26,791 nt of DNA from Elysia marginata (GCA_019649035.1 BMAT01000957.1:286669-313459); one strand, 5' to 3'; positions 1 through 10,180 are shown, numbered from the stretch's first letter. The notes: generated from the letters alone by a model not told the origin. Translations and numbers: made by a program.

Positions 1-106
1 TAGTTGCCTTTTCGGTTAGATTTCTATTCCATGAAACATCATTTTATCGTCAGCTTATCTTTTGCCTTAACGTTATCTCCATATATCTCACATACACACT
101 GTACAG

Positions 107-250
107 GATCCCAAGCTGTATCAATGTCCAGTGTACAAGAAACCCAACAGAACCGACCTGACGTTTATCACTACAGTTCTGATGAAGACAACGCAGAACC
201 CAGACCACTGGATCCTCCGTGGGGTGGCTGCTCTTTGTGACATCAAGTAG
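107..250 (+). CDS. DNAH: Axonemal dynein heavy chain, last coding exon (DNAH5/DNAH8 type)
   Basis: This is the terminal coding exon of an axonemal dynein heavy chain, the ATPase motor of ciliary and flagellar dynein arms. A pyrimidine-containing tract ends in 'gtacag' at 101-106. The open frame from 107 gives 47 codons and a TAG at 248-250. It begins [12 protein letters not shown], continues [11 protein letters not shown], and closes with [17 protein letters not shown]. These are hallmarks of the extreme C-terminus of dynein heavy chains: 'CPVYKK', then 'R-T-D-L-T', then 'HW-LRGVA-LCD-K' immediately before the stop. The 'YKKP-RTDLT' and 'LCD(I/V)K' wording fits the outer-arm DNAH5/DNAH8 group better than the 'YKTS-R-GTLS' wording of other axonemal chains; that subgroup call rests on family memory. 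Only about 1% of a protein of some 4,500 residues is in the window, and upstream exons lie off the left edge. The exon starts at a codon boundary if the aligned frame is right. Confidence 0.9.
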   Translation, partial: DPKLYQCPVYKKPNRTDLTFITTVLMKTTQNPDHWILRGVAALCDIK

Positions 251-795
251 AGCTTGAACAAGCCAATTGTTTGAATCTGACACCAGCAAGAGATTCGTAG
301 TGCACAAACTCAGGCGTTTTCACAAATCGCCTCGACTTTCTTACAGAAAGAACTCCCATAACTAGCAGTTTATACTGTATTTTGATCGTTAACATTGCAA
401 ACTTGGCATATATTTAACAAAATTGTCTAGTTAAGCATCTTTTTATTATTGATGTGTAACTGAAACACTATTGCACATTGACTACCAAAGGCTCTATGAG
501 TAGATTTGCATAATTTAATTCATGTTGCATGTTTAAAAATGGATTATTGCATCCATATCTTTGAAAACTAAACACTCTACTTGATGAGCTCACTACTTTA
601 AATTACCAGCAGCAGAAAATACATGTATTGACCTTAAGATCTCTAGACATGTTTTCTGGTTGAGCTGTCAGCTGGTTTTCAAATTTATGTGTGTGCATGA
701 ATTTCTTTTGTCAAGTACGTTTTCGATTATAGTTATTATTGAAAACAGATGTTTAATTTTTTGACATGAATAAAAGTTTTCAACAAATGAGAAAG
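251..795 (+). other. Probable 3' UTR of the dynein heavy chain gene
   Basis: Non-coding AT-rich sequence follows the dynein stop and runs to just past the first good AATAAA at 769. No conserved frame is visible. The end at about 795 is an estimate, placing cleavage 15-25 bases after the signal. Confidence 0.55.
769..774 (+). promoter_or_regulatory. Polyadenylation signal AATAAA for the dynein gene
   Basis: AATAAA lies about 520 bases after the dynein stop codon and is the first such hexamer downstream. It is followed within 30-70 bases by T/GT-rich sequence (around 797-840), which suits a downstream element. The position is sequence-supported; its use is inferred. Confidence 0.6.
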
Positions 796-1265
796 ACTGG
801 TTTTAGCTTTTGGCTTTTATACGTTGTATATCTTTTTTGTATGCCTTTTTTATTCAGCTGGTATAGATTTGCATCATAGTGCATAGTTCAAAGTTGAAGA
901 CTGGATCAAATGAGGGACAAACGTTTGTAGTTTAAAACCCAAGCCAAAAAATTCCTATGTTATAAAAAAATAACACGAAAGTTTACTCTTTGTTAGAAAT
1001 GCAACTTATGAATGAAAAACATCAATGCTAATATGAATTCCTTCAGAGTAGATAAACCAAGATATAGTAGGCCGTTCTACTGCCAGTAGTCTACTTACTT
1101 ATTGGAGGAATGGCCAGTCCTCCCGATTCACTAGTATTTGTGTTGCAACGATTCACTAGTAACCACTAGGTCATATGTAATACAGCAAATGTTCTCGGCT
1201 TAAAATGGGCATTTTTGTGAAAACTTATATTTTTCCTCGTATTGGGTTTGTCTTTTATTTTCCAA
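796..1265. other. Intergenic AT-rich sequence, no gene recognised
   Basis: No gene is recognised here. The 12-base string GATTCACTAGTA occurs twice at about 1125-1136 and 1150-1161, a minor local duplication just before the LINE 3' tail. Confidence 0.4.
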
Positions 1266-1281
1266 TTCATCATCATCAATG
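1266..1281 (-). repeat. LINE 3' microsatellite tail (TGATGATGATGAAT)
   Basis: On the minus strand the LINE stop is followed by a handful of bases and then TTGATGATGATGAATTGG. A very short 3' UTR ending in a trinucleotide run, rather than poly(A), is typical of several LINE clades (RTE, CR1/L2). It marks the intact 3' terminus of the insertion. Confidence 0.7.
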
Positions 1282-1284
1282 CCC

Positions 1285-1999
1285 TTAACCCTTGGCAGGG
1301 TATAAGCCACGCACAAGTAAATGCCACCCACTCCGGTCGTGGGCAAGCTTTCCAAGCTGACCCCATTTTTTTCCCATCATTGCCATTTCCCTCTCTACAC
1401 ATCTCTTCCATGTCTTTCTGGGCATACCCCTGCCTGTATTCCCTTGTGGCTACCACTGAAGTGCCTGACTTGTGATGTTGTTATGTGGTTTCCTCAGTGT
1501 GTGTCCAATCCAACGCCACCTCCTCATTCCGATTTCTATCCTCCTCTACTGGTTTCTGCCCTGTTCGCCTCCAAACCTCCTCATTTCTTACCTTATCATG
1601 CCATTTTATTCTCAGAATACCGCTCATACATCTATTGACAAAGGCCTGCACTTTCCTTATTGCTCCAGTTGTAGCTTTCCAAGTTTCACAACCATACAGC
1701 AGAACTGATTTTACGCTCGAATTGTAAAGTCTGATCTTGATCTTTTGATATATGTTTGCAGCCTTCCACATTCTTTGTAGTTAAGTGTAAGTTGATCTTT
1801 CCTTCCCAAATCTTGCTATAATTTCTGCTTTTGTTCCACCCTTCAGGTCGATTATACTCCCCAAAAATGTAAATGAGACTACTTCCTCTAATGTCTCTGT
1901 TCCTAGTATGATTGCTTCCTCAAGTTTCTGCTCCAGGCCTAGCTCAAGTACCTTAGACTTTCCGCTGTGGGTGCGAAGCCCAAGACTCTTTGATATCAT
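1285..1999 (-). pseudogene. LINE C-terminal region
   Basis: Three out-of-register blocks make up this region. One at 1999-1781 contains 'KSKVLELG' and 'LEEVVSFTFLGSIIDLKGGT'. One at 1771-1481 contains 'KIRLYNSSVKSVLLYGCETW'. The last runs to the TAA at 1285-1287 and reads 'GMPRKTWKRCVEREMAMMGK' followed by 'WGQLGKLAHDRSGWHLLVRGL'. The final block matches the 'TWK/R...A-DR--WR-LV-GLCP' ending common in such LINEs. A different frame over the same bases reads through the microsatellite tail, but it is a shadow. Confidence 0.83.
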
Positions 2000-2009
2000 T
2001 TTAGGTCCT

Positions 2010-2765
2010 CAGTCTTGCTTTGCATCTGACCTTTAGTACGTGAAAGCAAGGCCAGGTCATCAGCAAAATCTAAGTCATCCAACTGCTACCATAAGTTCCA
2101 ATGAATACCATTTTGTTTACCCCTTGTAGACTCCTTCCTAATCCAATCAATAGCCAAAAAAAGAGAACTGATGACAGAAGGCATCCTTGGCGTACCCCAG
2201 TCCGAATCTGAAAACTTTCTGATAGCTGACCCTGGTCAAAGATCCTGCAGTAGGAACTTTCATAATATATGTAAATTTAACAATATTGACTAGTTTTTGT
2301 GGAATACCATAGTGTCTCATTAGTTTCCACAAGGTCTGTCTATCCAAACTGTCAAAGGCTTTTTCATAGTCGATAAAGTTAATCAAAATATGAGAGTTCC
2401 ATTCAATTAACTGTTCTGAAAAAAAGTCGCAATGTTGCTATCTAGTCCACACAAGACCGATTTTTTTGCTGAATCCCGCTTGGTTGTCTCTTAGTTTTCC
2501 ATCTACTGCATGTTTCATTCTTTCAAGGATGATTATGTTAAAGACTTTCCCAGGTTTAATCCTTTATAATTGTTGCAGTTGCTTAAGTCTTATTTCTTCA
2601 GAAATTTAATCAAATGTCCCTCTTTCCAGTCACAAGGTACCTTCTCCCGTTCCCAAATATTTACAAATAGATCATAAAGGATATCAACTGTTGTATGGAT
2701 ATCTGCTTTTAGTGCTTCAGGTGGAATGAGGTCTGGATCTGCTGCTTTATTTGATTTGCCTTGGC
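2010..2765 (-). pseudogene. LINE reverse transcriptase fragment
   Basis: The minus strand shows the ordered reverse-transcriptase landmarks. 'AADPDLIPPEALKAD' at about 2750-2690 corresponds to 'GKAAGPD-IPPEALKAD'. 'DNQAGF' lies near 2490. 'INFIDYEKAFDSLDRQTLWK' lies at 2386-2330. The catalytic 'DFADD' is encoded by 2056-2070. In-frame stops and shifts occur between these blocks, so no functional enzyme can be made. The presence of the FADD box shows the palm domain was not deleted. Confidence 0.85.
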
Positions 2766-2928
2766 TGTTTCCTCTTTAGAAGGCGGCTCTGGGTTTATAG
2801 GCAGATCATTTCTAGCTGTGAGAATTTCTGGCGGGTTTTCTGGTGGTGGTCGGTTCAAAAGTTCAAAATGTTCCTTCCAAGTTCCATCTTGCCAGTTGTC
2901 CCTCTTGTGTGAAAATAGAATTTCCTTG

Positions 2929-3231
2929 TTAGTCCTTGACTGGTATTGTCGGTTTGCTTTGCTTTCCTGGAACTAGGGTTTTTGTTATCTGGTTTACCAG
3001 TCTCATTTTACCACCAGCTTGCTCAGCTCTTTCTGTCTGTTCCTTTAAGAATCTATTCTTATCTCTCTTGATAGTCTGCTTGACCTCTTGGTGAGTTATT
3101 GAATACTTTTCTTGTACTTCTTTCTTTTCTGTCCTTGTCCTACATCTGTTCAGTTCACCTTTTATTTCTCTACGTCTCTCAATTTTGTTCGATGGTTCTT
3201 GTGTTATCCAATCTTTATTTATTTTCTCCAT
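2929..3231 (-). pseudogene. LINE linker between endonuclease and reverse transcriptase
   Basis: This open block is very rich in K, R and E, with TEKKEVQEKYSITHQEVKQ and IKRDKNRFLKEQTERAEQAG. It resembles the charged helical linker of LINE ORF2-type proteins that reads 'AHREVKR-IR-DKR-(Y/F)'. No stop falls within the 100 codons, but flanking frames are broken. Confidence 0.72.
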
Positions 3232-3502
3232 ATGTCCAAGAACTGAGCTACAGGTTGATTACATGCTTTCCTTACTCCTGTTCCATTGTGAGTCAATATC
3301 TTCCTGTTCAATTTCCGCTAGTAATTGAAATTTATCTTTTAGTCCTACCTGGAGTTCTTTTCTCTTGTTTATATCTTGTAAAAGATTTACTTGAAATTTT
3401 AGACGTTTCCCAAAGTTGACATTTACGCGTCTCTTCAGTTTGGCTCGAGTCTTAGGTTCACTAGTACCAGGTGGTGGTCTGTTCCTGCGTCTGCCCCCAT
3501 CA

Positions 3503-3830
3503 TCACTCTGATATATCTTCCAAGTACTGTCTAAAATTTTTTAGAGATACCAAAATGGTCAATTTGATTTTCCGTCTTTCCATCAGGTGAAATCCATGTT
3601 GCTTTGTGAATGCGTTTGTGAGGAAAGACTGTCCCGCCCATGACCAGTTGGTTGAGAGAGCACAGAGAAATAAATCTTTCCTTATTGTCATTTGCTTCCC
3701 GTAGTCCATGCATGCCCATAACCTCTTAATTACTTCTGTTTTCCTATTCCAAACTTCACAACAGTCTGGTCCAGTGGAATCATTCTGTCCCATTACTGTT
3801 TACCCCATAAGAAATTTGTTTAGTCGTGGC
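3503..3830 (-). pseudogene. LINE AP-endonuclease C-terminal fragment
   Basis: One minus frame contains FPHKRIHKATWISPDGKTEN followed by QIDHFGIS. This matches the conserved 'IFPHK-IHK-TW-SPDG-T-NQIDHI' segment of LINE AP-like endonucleases, which includes the late conserved D-H pair. A second minus frame carries upstream residues (MGQNDSTG), so at least one frameshift separates the halves. The catalytic N-terminal part of the endonuclease is missing. Confidence 0.8.
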
Positions 3831-3835
3831 TGTTT

Positions 3836-5486
3836 TATATGTGGTGGTTTCGGATCTCATGAAAAAGCATCAGTATTTAACACTAAAAATTATAGTTTTG
3901 ACTCTGTGTGCGGTTTACTTCATGTGGTTCTCCCTAAGAATGACTTTCTTTGTTCAGGGACACATCTTTTTAATCTTTCATTGAAAACTTATTCCCTGCA
4001 CTTTACTAAAGACAAGCTTAAGCGTTTGTCAGAAAATAGTGGGAAATTTTTTCCGTGATGGTTAAAAAAGGACTGAATTTCATTCTTATTAAAACTGCCA
4101 TAAGAAAAAAAACATTAGCAACCTATATAAATATTGATCTCTGAAACACACATTCTTTCACAGCTATAGGTCTCAAAGCAAATGAGTGAAGTATCCCAAT
4201 GTTCACTTTACATGGCACTGATGGTTTGAACAACGCATTTTTCTAAACTTCAAAACGTGAAAACATTTTTTTCAAAATAATAGGAAAAATGAGAAAAAAT
4301 TAATGCTTTTACAAGACCTTTAATTTTGCAATGTCAGACTCGTTTGATAGGGGTAATCATTGACCGCATATACCACACTTGAAATAGACACCACTGAGAG
4401 GGAAACACTTTCGTGAAATGTATACTTTATTTGGTTCTCAAAATATCATTGTTCATACAGCAAACTGTTGTGGGTGGAAAAAACCAATATTTGCACTCAA
4501 AAGCTAAAAATTCCATAATCATCATAATGGGGGTTTTAAAAAATGTAGTTATATATTTAAAGCTAATTATTCTCCACTACAGTCATGAAAATCGATACTA
4601 AAAAGTTAAATGCTCAATGTGTAAAAATATTTGCATACACATCATCACTATACCAATCTCCTCACATAAAACTAAAAGTCAAAAAAATGGTAAAGGTTGA
4701 TTAAAACTTGTAATTATAGATTGGCTGTGGTGTGCTCCAAATTCAGTTTTAAAATATTTGATTAATTTGCTGGTATATTGAACTCAGGGTTAAATTTTGT
4801 GAAAATCTGAACTGATGAAAATAAGCACTTGATTTTTACAGCTAAATTCTTAAATAAATTGTGAATAAATGCAAATGATACTCATACTGTTTGGGGTTTC
4901 ATTTTCACATTTTGGGTTCTTGTTTATCCTAACAAAACCAACTTGTTTTATATTCTCTATTTTTTTTTCTGAAAGTTATTTCAAATCTGGATAATTAAAC
5001 TTAGCCTTTCAGAGAGATGCAGGAATTTATAAATTTTTTTTCACAACACAGGCTTTGCAGTAAATTATTGATTACTATTTAAGAACAACAATTATGAAGA
5101 AGACATCACTGCACAAAATGGCCCATTAAATGATTAGTGTAATTAAAATTACAGGGATAAATGCCATCTGCAATTTTAATCAAATGGCGCCCAGATAAGC
5201 TGGCTGAAGTGAATCCATCATTGACAGAGATGAAAAATCCTCTAAATTTGACAACTGAATGCACAAGTTGTTGAACTATTGATTTCTTTTTTTTTTCTTT
5301 AATAAAGCTTTTGGTGAGTTTTTTATTTACGAATGCTAACCAGGCAAGCAAAAAAGAAGAGGGGGATTGGTCAAACTTTCAGTTTGAAAAACCAAGCCAG
5401 TGCATAAAAAGCCATAGCCAGATCTAGAACCCCCAGGTCACAGAGCCATAAAAGACCAAGATTGACCCAGAGGATAGAAACGGGCT
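3836..5486. other. Intergenic AT-rich sequence, no gene recognised
   Basis: No frame resembles a known protein and no strong repeat structure was seen. The open frame at 3708-4058 straddles the LINE end and flank and is not a gene. Confidence 0.4.
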
Positions 5487-5567
5487 GAGATGGCAACTAC
5501 AAAGAAGACATGGAAAGAAACGGCATTGGATAAGATAGTGTGGAAGACCTTTGTTGGGGGCCTGTGA
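5487..5567 (+). mobile_element. LINE 3'-end remnant
   Basis: The plus frame from 5487 reads EMATTKKTWKETALDKIVWK and then TFVGGL before TGA at 5565-5567. The pattern 'TWKE-(A)-A-DR-VWKTFVGGL' is the terminal motif of LINE polyproteins, here with several internal residues apparently lost. The upstream 80-100 bases may belong to the same relic, but stops break the frame. No 3' tail is recognisable. The match is short, so the call is tentative. Confidence 0.42.
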
Positions 5568-6945
5568 TTTACTCGAGAGCTAAGAGGCCAAGAACAAGCC
5601 AGTTTATAGTGATTTTCAATAACTCTTTCATCAATAGTTGTTTTGCTGTATAAGCAAATACTTAAAAGAAATGTTGCAGACCTAATGAGATTAGAACTTA
5701 AAAAAGAATAAGGTTAACAACAGGTAACCTCGCCAAGATAATTCCCGTTTACTTTTTAAAAGCATGAAATAGTGACATATAAGAACTACATTTCTAGCTG
5801 TACAAATCTTATCTACAAAACAATTTAACAATGCAAGAGCTTTTTATACAACGAACGAAAAAATAAAATATTAATAATAATTAATATGAGCAGATTCCAT
5901 TCCGCCTATCATAGACCTAGGTTTAAAACATTATGGCAACACAGGTGTCAACACATAAACTAAGGCATGTTGCCACCTTAGTTTAAAATAAAGGGAAATG
6001 GAGAAAGTATTAACATAAAAAGGCTACAGCTTTGCTCCAGATATGGTCTACATACATGTCTAAAATTATACTTAAAGACTTTAAACATTATGCACATTTC
6101 ACTATTACTTAAATAATTATTTTTAGTTTGTGTGTTCAAACCATGGTAAGATTGTGAGCAAAGAATGAGTAAACGTTTGAGGCTTCATTTGGTGAGAGTT
6201 TATAATAGCAATGTTATAGACAAAAGCAATACTGATAGACACTACATTACTCAGAAAACTATACATTTGTATTGCTAACAACAGACACAGCCTGAATAGG
6301 CTCATATTCTTTACAAAGGTAGAGTACACAATAAACGTTGGCTTCCAATAAGCATAACAACATGAAGACAAGGATATTCAATAGAATTATTCATTACCAT
6401 TTACCCCACATAAACACTGTCTGTGCAAGCTACAAGACTAATAAAAACATTATTTGTGTCACGTTATCTCAAAATGAGTTGCCTGACTTTGACATATAGA
6501 TTTACTTACACTGTTTGAAAGCTTTTGCAAATCTCTCTAAAACTCTAAGGGAGTAAAAAGTCTACTTGGATGTCTTGACTATAATCCAACTTATTGCGTT
6601 TGGAAGATTGGGACCAGTGAAATCTATTTTTGACAAAAGGAAGAAAATACCATTTAAAGTATTAATAATGTGGACGATTTAAAGAGATCAGCAACCACTT
6701 CTCTTAGTTTAATATCTCATTTACAGCTGGGATTTCAAGATTTTTGTTGTATCATTGAAAGAATGCACCTTAAACTTGCAATATGTACCAAAAAAATTTC
6801 TATTAACTTTTTACCCTTTCATAAAATAAAAGACAATTTTCTCAAAGTCACATACATCACCTCAACTCAACTCATTTTGTGATAATACTACACATTATTT
6901 GTCCTTGCTTACACATGCTCACATTAATCTCCCGCTGCTACTTTG
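5568..6945. other. Intergenic AT-rich sequence, no gene recognised
   Basis: No coding similarity or clear repeat boundary was recognised. It is A/T-rich, with small open frames on both strands that have no family resemblance. Confidence 0.4.
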
Positions 6946-7427
6946 TTGTGTAGGTTTTTAACTGGCTAACTCTGTTTAGCCCAAAATTTGAGTTAGATGT
7001 TGGTTTAGTTAATCACATCCATTGCTGTGATTTTCTAACCATCTAACTATGTTCAGCCCAAATTCAAGTTAGCCACTTAGAATCCTGAACACATCTTGTT
7101 GTAGGTTTCTAAATATAGCCAAAAAATTTGTTGTCCGTTTAAAAACCTACAGCTATAGGTGTTCAGGTTTCTGACTCATTTAGTAATTGGCTAACTCAAA
7201 ATTAGGGACAAACAGTGTTAGCTGGTAAAAAAGCCCTGACATTGGGCATAACAGAGTTAGATGGCTAGAATGCTTTAGCAAAAAAAAACAACAAATCAAC
7301 AGCTAACTCTGAGTTAAGGCTATGCAAAGTTAGAGGGTTAGAAAAAATTTCGATATACGTATGTTAGAAGTGATTTCCTAAATAACTCAACTTGGGCTAA
7401 ACAGAGTTGGTTAGAGACCTACAACTG
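6946..7427. mobile_element. Foldback/MITE-like element with modular inverted repeats
   Basis: The left end (6950-6996) reads 'GTAGGTTTTTAACTGGCTAA' and then 'CTCTGTTTAGCCCAAAATTT'. The reverse complement of the right end (7382-7423) reads 'GTTGTAGGTCTCTAACCAAC' and then 'TCTGTTTAGCCCAAG'. Together they form a terminal inverted repeat of about 45 bases. Inside are further copies of the same module: 7029-7076 in the left orientation, and 7241-7272 and 7301-7345 in the right orientation. Two modules therefore face right and three face left around a centre near 7150. No coding capacity is seen, and no flanking duplication could be fixed. Confidence 0.7.
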
Positions 7428-8787
7428 TGTACTTACCTAAGAAGCATAACAACAACAACCCTAATAAACACACTCTTTGCAATCACACCTGACATTCTTT
7501 AGACTTCAGAATATACAGCAGTATGTAAATGAAAAGTATTTGGAGTTTAGGCAGTTCAATATTTGTGTCGTTTTAACATCAAAAGCTGAGAAATTTAACA
7601 AATTAATGAGATAGTTGACCTCAATATGGCAGCGCAAGCTTCAATCACAAATATTAAACACAGCAGCATTTTTGCTTGATGGCCATTTCACAGGGTTTCA
7701 ATATCACTGTTTTAAAAACAAAAAGTAATTGGTATCGGTAGCAGAGAACAAAAGGAAACAATAATTATAGTTTTTGTCCTACCTGTAATTAAGCCTAATA
7801 TTGAATATAATAAAGACATATTATTTACAAAAAAAAACTAGAATATATTTTCCAAATACATGTATATTGCAGTCTTTGAAACCCACAGCAGTCATAAAAC
7901 AGCACCGCTCTTGCTCTTTTATTTTTTTACTTTAATTTCAAATCTAACAAAAATATCATTCTACCCAAGGAAAAATTGCATGCCTCCAATGTTCTTTCTT
8001 TTTATGCTATAAATATTTATTATTTTTCACATAGATTCAATTGCAACTGTTTGTTTTCACAACAACAAATTTTTCCCATATCATAATTCATAAATATTGA
8101 TGCCGAAGGCATAGGTTTAAAAAGAAACCTTATCTCTACCTTTTTTATTCAAAATGAAAGAGGCAAATAAAACGTAAACAGAATAATAACAGACAGAAAC
8201 AAATTGTGGAATTATTGATAACGAGAATTAGGTTCAAAACCAAACCATCTAAAATGTTTCAAAAATGCAAAGCTTAAAAACAAACATGACAAAAGCTGGA
8301 GTAAAAAACGAGGTACAGAAGGGTAGAAGGGGGCAGTAACGGTTGTAGAAAAGTTAGTAACAGATCAACAAATTAAATCGTATCTTCTGTGTACAGATAT
8401 ATATATGTATATACACTAGTTGGGGTGTACCCAACCTGGTCCAGTAACAGATTAAACTGTCTCAAAAGTTGTCTTTCTTTTTTTTTTTATGTCCTCACGT
8501 AACTTTGTATTATTTGCATTCAACTTTTTTTCGTTTTCTTTTCTTAATGTGTTTTACATAATTATTCTCTTGACTAGCAAGCATTCCAAATTGATGCATA
8601 TAACTGTTAAAATTTTTAGACCTCTGCATACTGTCTATGAGGCATCAATTTTGAATACAAGCATGCACACAGACACACCATAACACTATAATATATAAAT
8701 AGATATGTATTTGTTTTTTAACCCTATGTATAACAGAGTCAAGGTCACGTTTCTACAAACTATTATAGAGGGAAAATTTTAATCCAT
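7428..8787. other. Intergenic AT-rich sequence, no gene recognised
   Basis: Long A and T runs and (TA)-rich patches (for example 8396-8412) are present, with no recognisable protein or RNA gene. Confidence 0.4.
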
Positions 8788-9026
8788 GGTGTGTGACTCC
8801 GCCATGTAATGTGGCGCAACGGTATTTTGATACTATTTAAATGCAACATGAGATGGCTCTCCGAATACTAAGAGTAATGATGAGGAACAATTTGGACTGG
8901 ATTATATTTTGTAATTTCAGTATTTTTACTGGGGGTGTGGCTCGGCTATACGAAGTGGCGCACAGGTATAAGGGTAATATTTAAACGCCACACAAGGTGC
9001 TGCCCCGAATACTAAGAGTGTAATTA
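8788..9026 (+). repeat. Diverged direct repeat, two copies 144 bases apart
   Basis: Copy 1 (8788-8880) and copy 2 (8932-9026) share the order 'GGTGTG..GACTC/GGCTC', 'GTGGCGCA', 'GGTAT', 'TATTTAAA.GC.ACA', then the exact 15-mer CCGAATACTAAGAGT at 8861-8875 and 9005-9019. The spacer of about 50 bases is unrelated. This may be a tandem unit or the two ends of a small non-coding mobile element. Confidence 0.65.
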
Positions 9027-9944
9027 CAGTTGTTGTGTGCACTGATTTCAGCTGTTCATCTACTAGAAAGCATACTCAAGAGAATTATTACAAACAAATA
9101 TCAAAAGTAGAGTTTATTATTATTATCATATTATAAGAGCCTGTCATATGACCCTGTATAAGTTGTCAGCCAAAGGTTGCTCTTTGTGAATTGTTTGAGT
9201 ATAAAATCAGTTCAATAATGTCGATCATAAGAGTATCACTCAGTGATCTCTCTCCATTATACTTATTTCCTGATTCAAAGGAGACATGAAATGTTAAAAG
9301 ATAAACTATTTAACATCTAGTAAGTAACTAAATGCAAAATTTATAAAGTCCGTGTTGTTCAGGACAGACAAGAGGAATGATAGGCTGAACACAAAAAATA
9401 ATTTGAATGGCATATGCTATTGAATTGCAGAATGATAAAACAACTTTGACACCAGGATGTTTTCTCGCTTAGGTTAAACTATGGTTTTACGGTGGCCTTC
9501 AGTTTCAGAAAAAAATGGAACTAATTATCATTAGGTTTAGTGATGGTACAACTATACTTGAAAAAGCCAGAGAGAAAAAAAACACTGAGGTGTGGCCTCA
9601 GTTGATGAGAGAAAACATTATTGTACTTGATATCAACATTTTGACAGGGAATATTCGTCCTCAATTATTGTAAAAATTTCATATTCCTCAATTTTCCTTT
9701 CAAATACCTCTTTCCCTCGATTTGTCTTACACCCTTTCCTTCCCTTATTCTATAATAGTTCTTATTCTTCGTTCTCTTCTCTTTTCCTGTCTAACATCAA
9801 CCGTTGCCTTGATGTGAACTCATAGTAGGTCACTAGAAGATCAAGAATTTTATAAACGGTCTGTTTTAACTGAAAGACCATCAAATTTGTTGTTTGTCCA
9901 AGGACTGAAAACATCCGATCACAGTTCAAAACTCAGTCCAGGTC
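9027..9944 (-). other. Probable PRODH 3' UTR
   Basis: This is the region downstream of the PRODH stop on the minus strand. It includes a 100-base tract at about 9685-9795 that is almost all pyrimidine on the plus strand (purine-rich in the mRNA). The nearest polyadenylation hexamer is at 9118-9113. The extent is inferred. Confidence 0.4.
9113..9118 (-). promoter_or_regulatory. Candidate polyadenylation signal for PRODH
   Basis: The minus strand reads AATAATAATAATAAAC here, and its AATAAA is the first perfect hexamer after the PRODH stop (about 830 bases downstream). A T/GT-rich stretch (TTTTGATATTTGTTTGTAAT) follows on the minus strand, as expected for a cleavage downstream element. Other signals farther on cannot be excluded. 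Confidence 0.42.
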
Positions 9945-10180
9945 TCAGGGTGAGGGGGTTGTAGGAGCAGATGACAGGGGCTGAGCTGACGGGGCCACAG
10001 GCTTGTAGAGAAACCGACCTGTGAAGATCCTGCGCAAGATCTCACGACGCAGCAGGGATTTCTCCTTCTTCACCTTTGTCAAGACTCCCCGATTTTCCAT
10101 TGCACGACGAGACAAATAGGGCAAGACTTCCTCCACTGGTCCAAATGGAACATACTTGTACACAGAGTAACCTGCTTGGC
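9945..10180 (-). CDS. PRODH: PRODH exon J (terminal)
   Basis: The exon has 236 nt: 2 nt completing Gly, 77 codons, and TGA at 9947-9945. It starts [20 protein letters not shown], continues [11 protein letters not shown], then a basic helix with [14 protein letters not shown]. It holds the conserved Tyr of KYVP and the Tyr and paired Arg of PYLSRR (substrate carboxylate binders in PutA). The last 20 or so residues ([20 protein letters not shown]) are a Pro/Ser-rich tail longer than the short human ending. The acceptor is 'atctttttag'. Confidence 0.97.

Larger units (their letters stand above)
1266..3835 (-). mobile_element. Decayed non-LTR retrotransposon (LINE, RTE-like or related), 5' truncated
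   Basis: Read on the minus strand, blocks in three frames give, in order: the end of an apurinic-type endonuclease (about 3830-3503); a basic linker (3231-2929); a reverse transcriptase (about 2765-2010); and the C-terminal region with a closing TAA at 1285-1287. The TAA is followed almost at once by a (TGA/ATG)n tail at 1266-1281. The order is that of a one-ORF AP-endonuclease LINE. Stops and frame changes between blocks show it is inactive. The N-terminal endonuclease is absent, consistent with the usual 5' truncation. The protein wording is that of the LINEs often mis-annotated as 'craniofacial development protein 2-like' or 'endonuclease-reverse transcriptase'. Clade assignment to RTE is tentative. 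Confidence 0.88.

Noticed and set aside
1166-1456. Minus open frame reading through the (ATG)n run
   Set aside because: The LINE C-terminus is in another frame over the same bases and stops at 1285-1287; this frame is its shadow.
1242-1727. Overlapping plus open frames rich in Pro/Ser/Leu
   Set aside because: They are antisense to the LINE C-terminal region and match nothing.
3708-4058. 116-residue plus open frame
   Set aside because: Its first part is antisense to the LINE endonuclease and the remainder is AT-rich flank with no recognisable domain.
6123-6371. 82-residue minus open frame with hydrophobic stretches
   Set aside because: The hydrophobicity follows from T-rich codons. No family match, splice sites or start context stand out.
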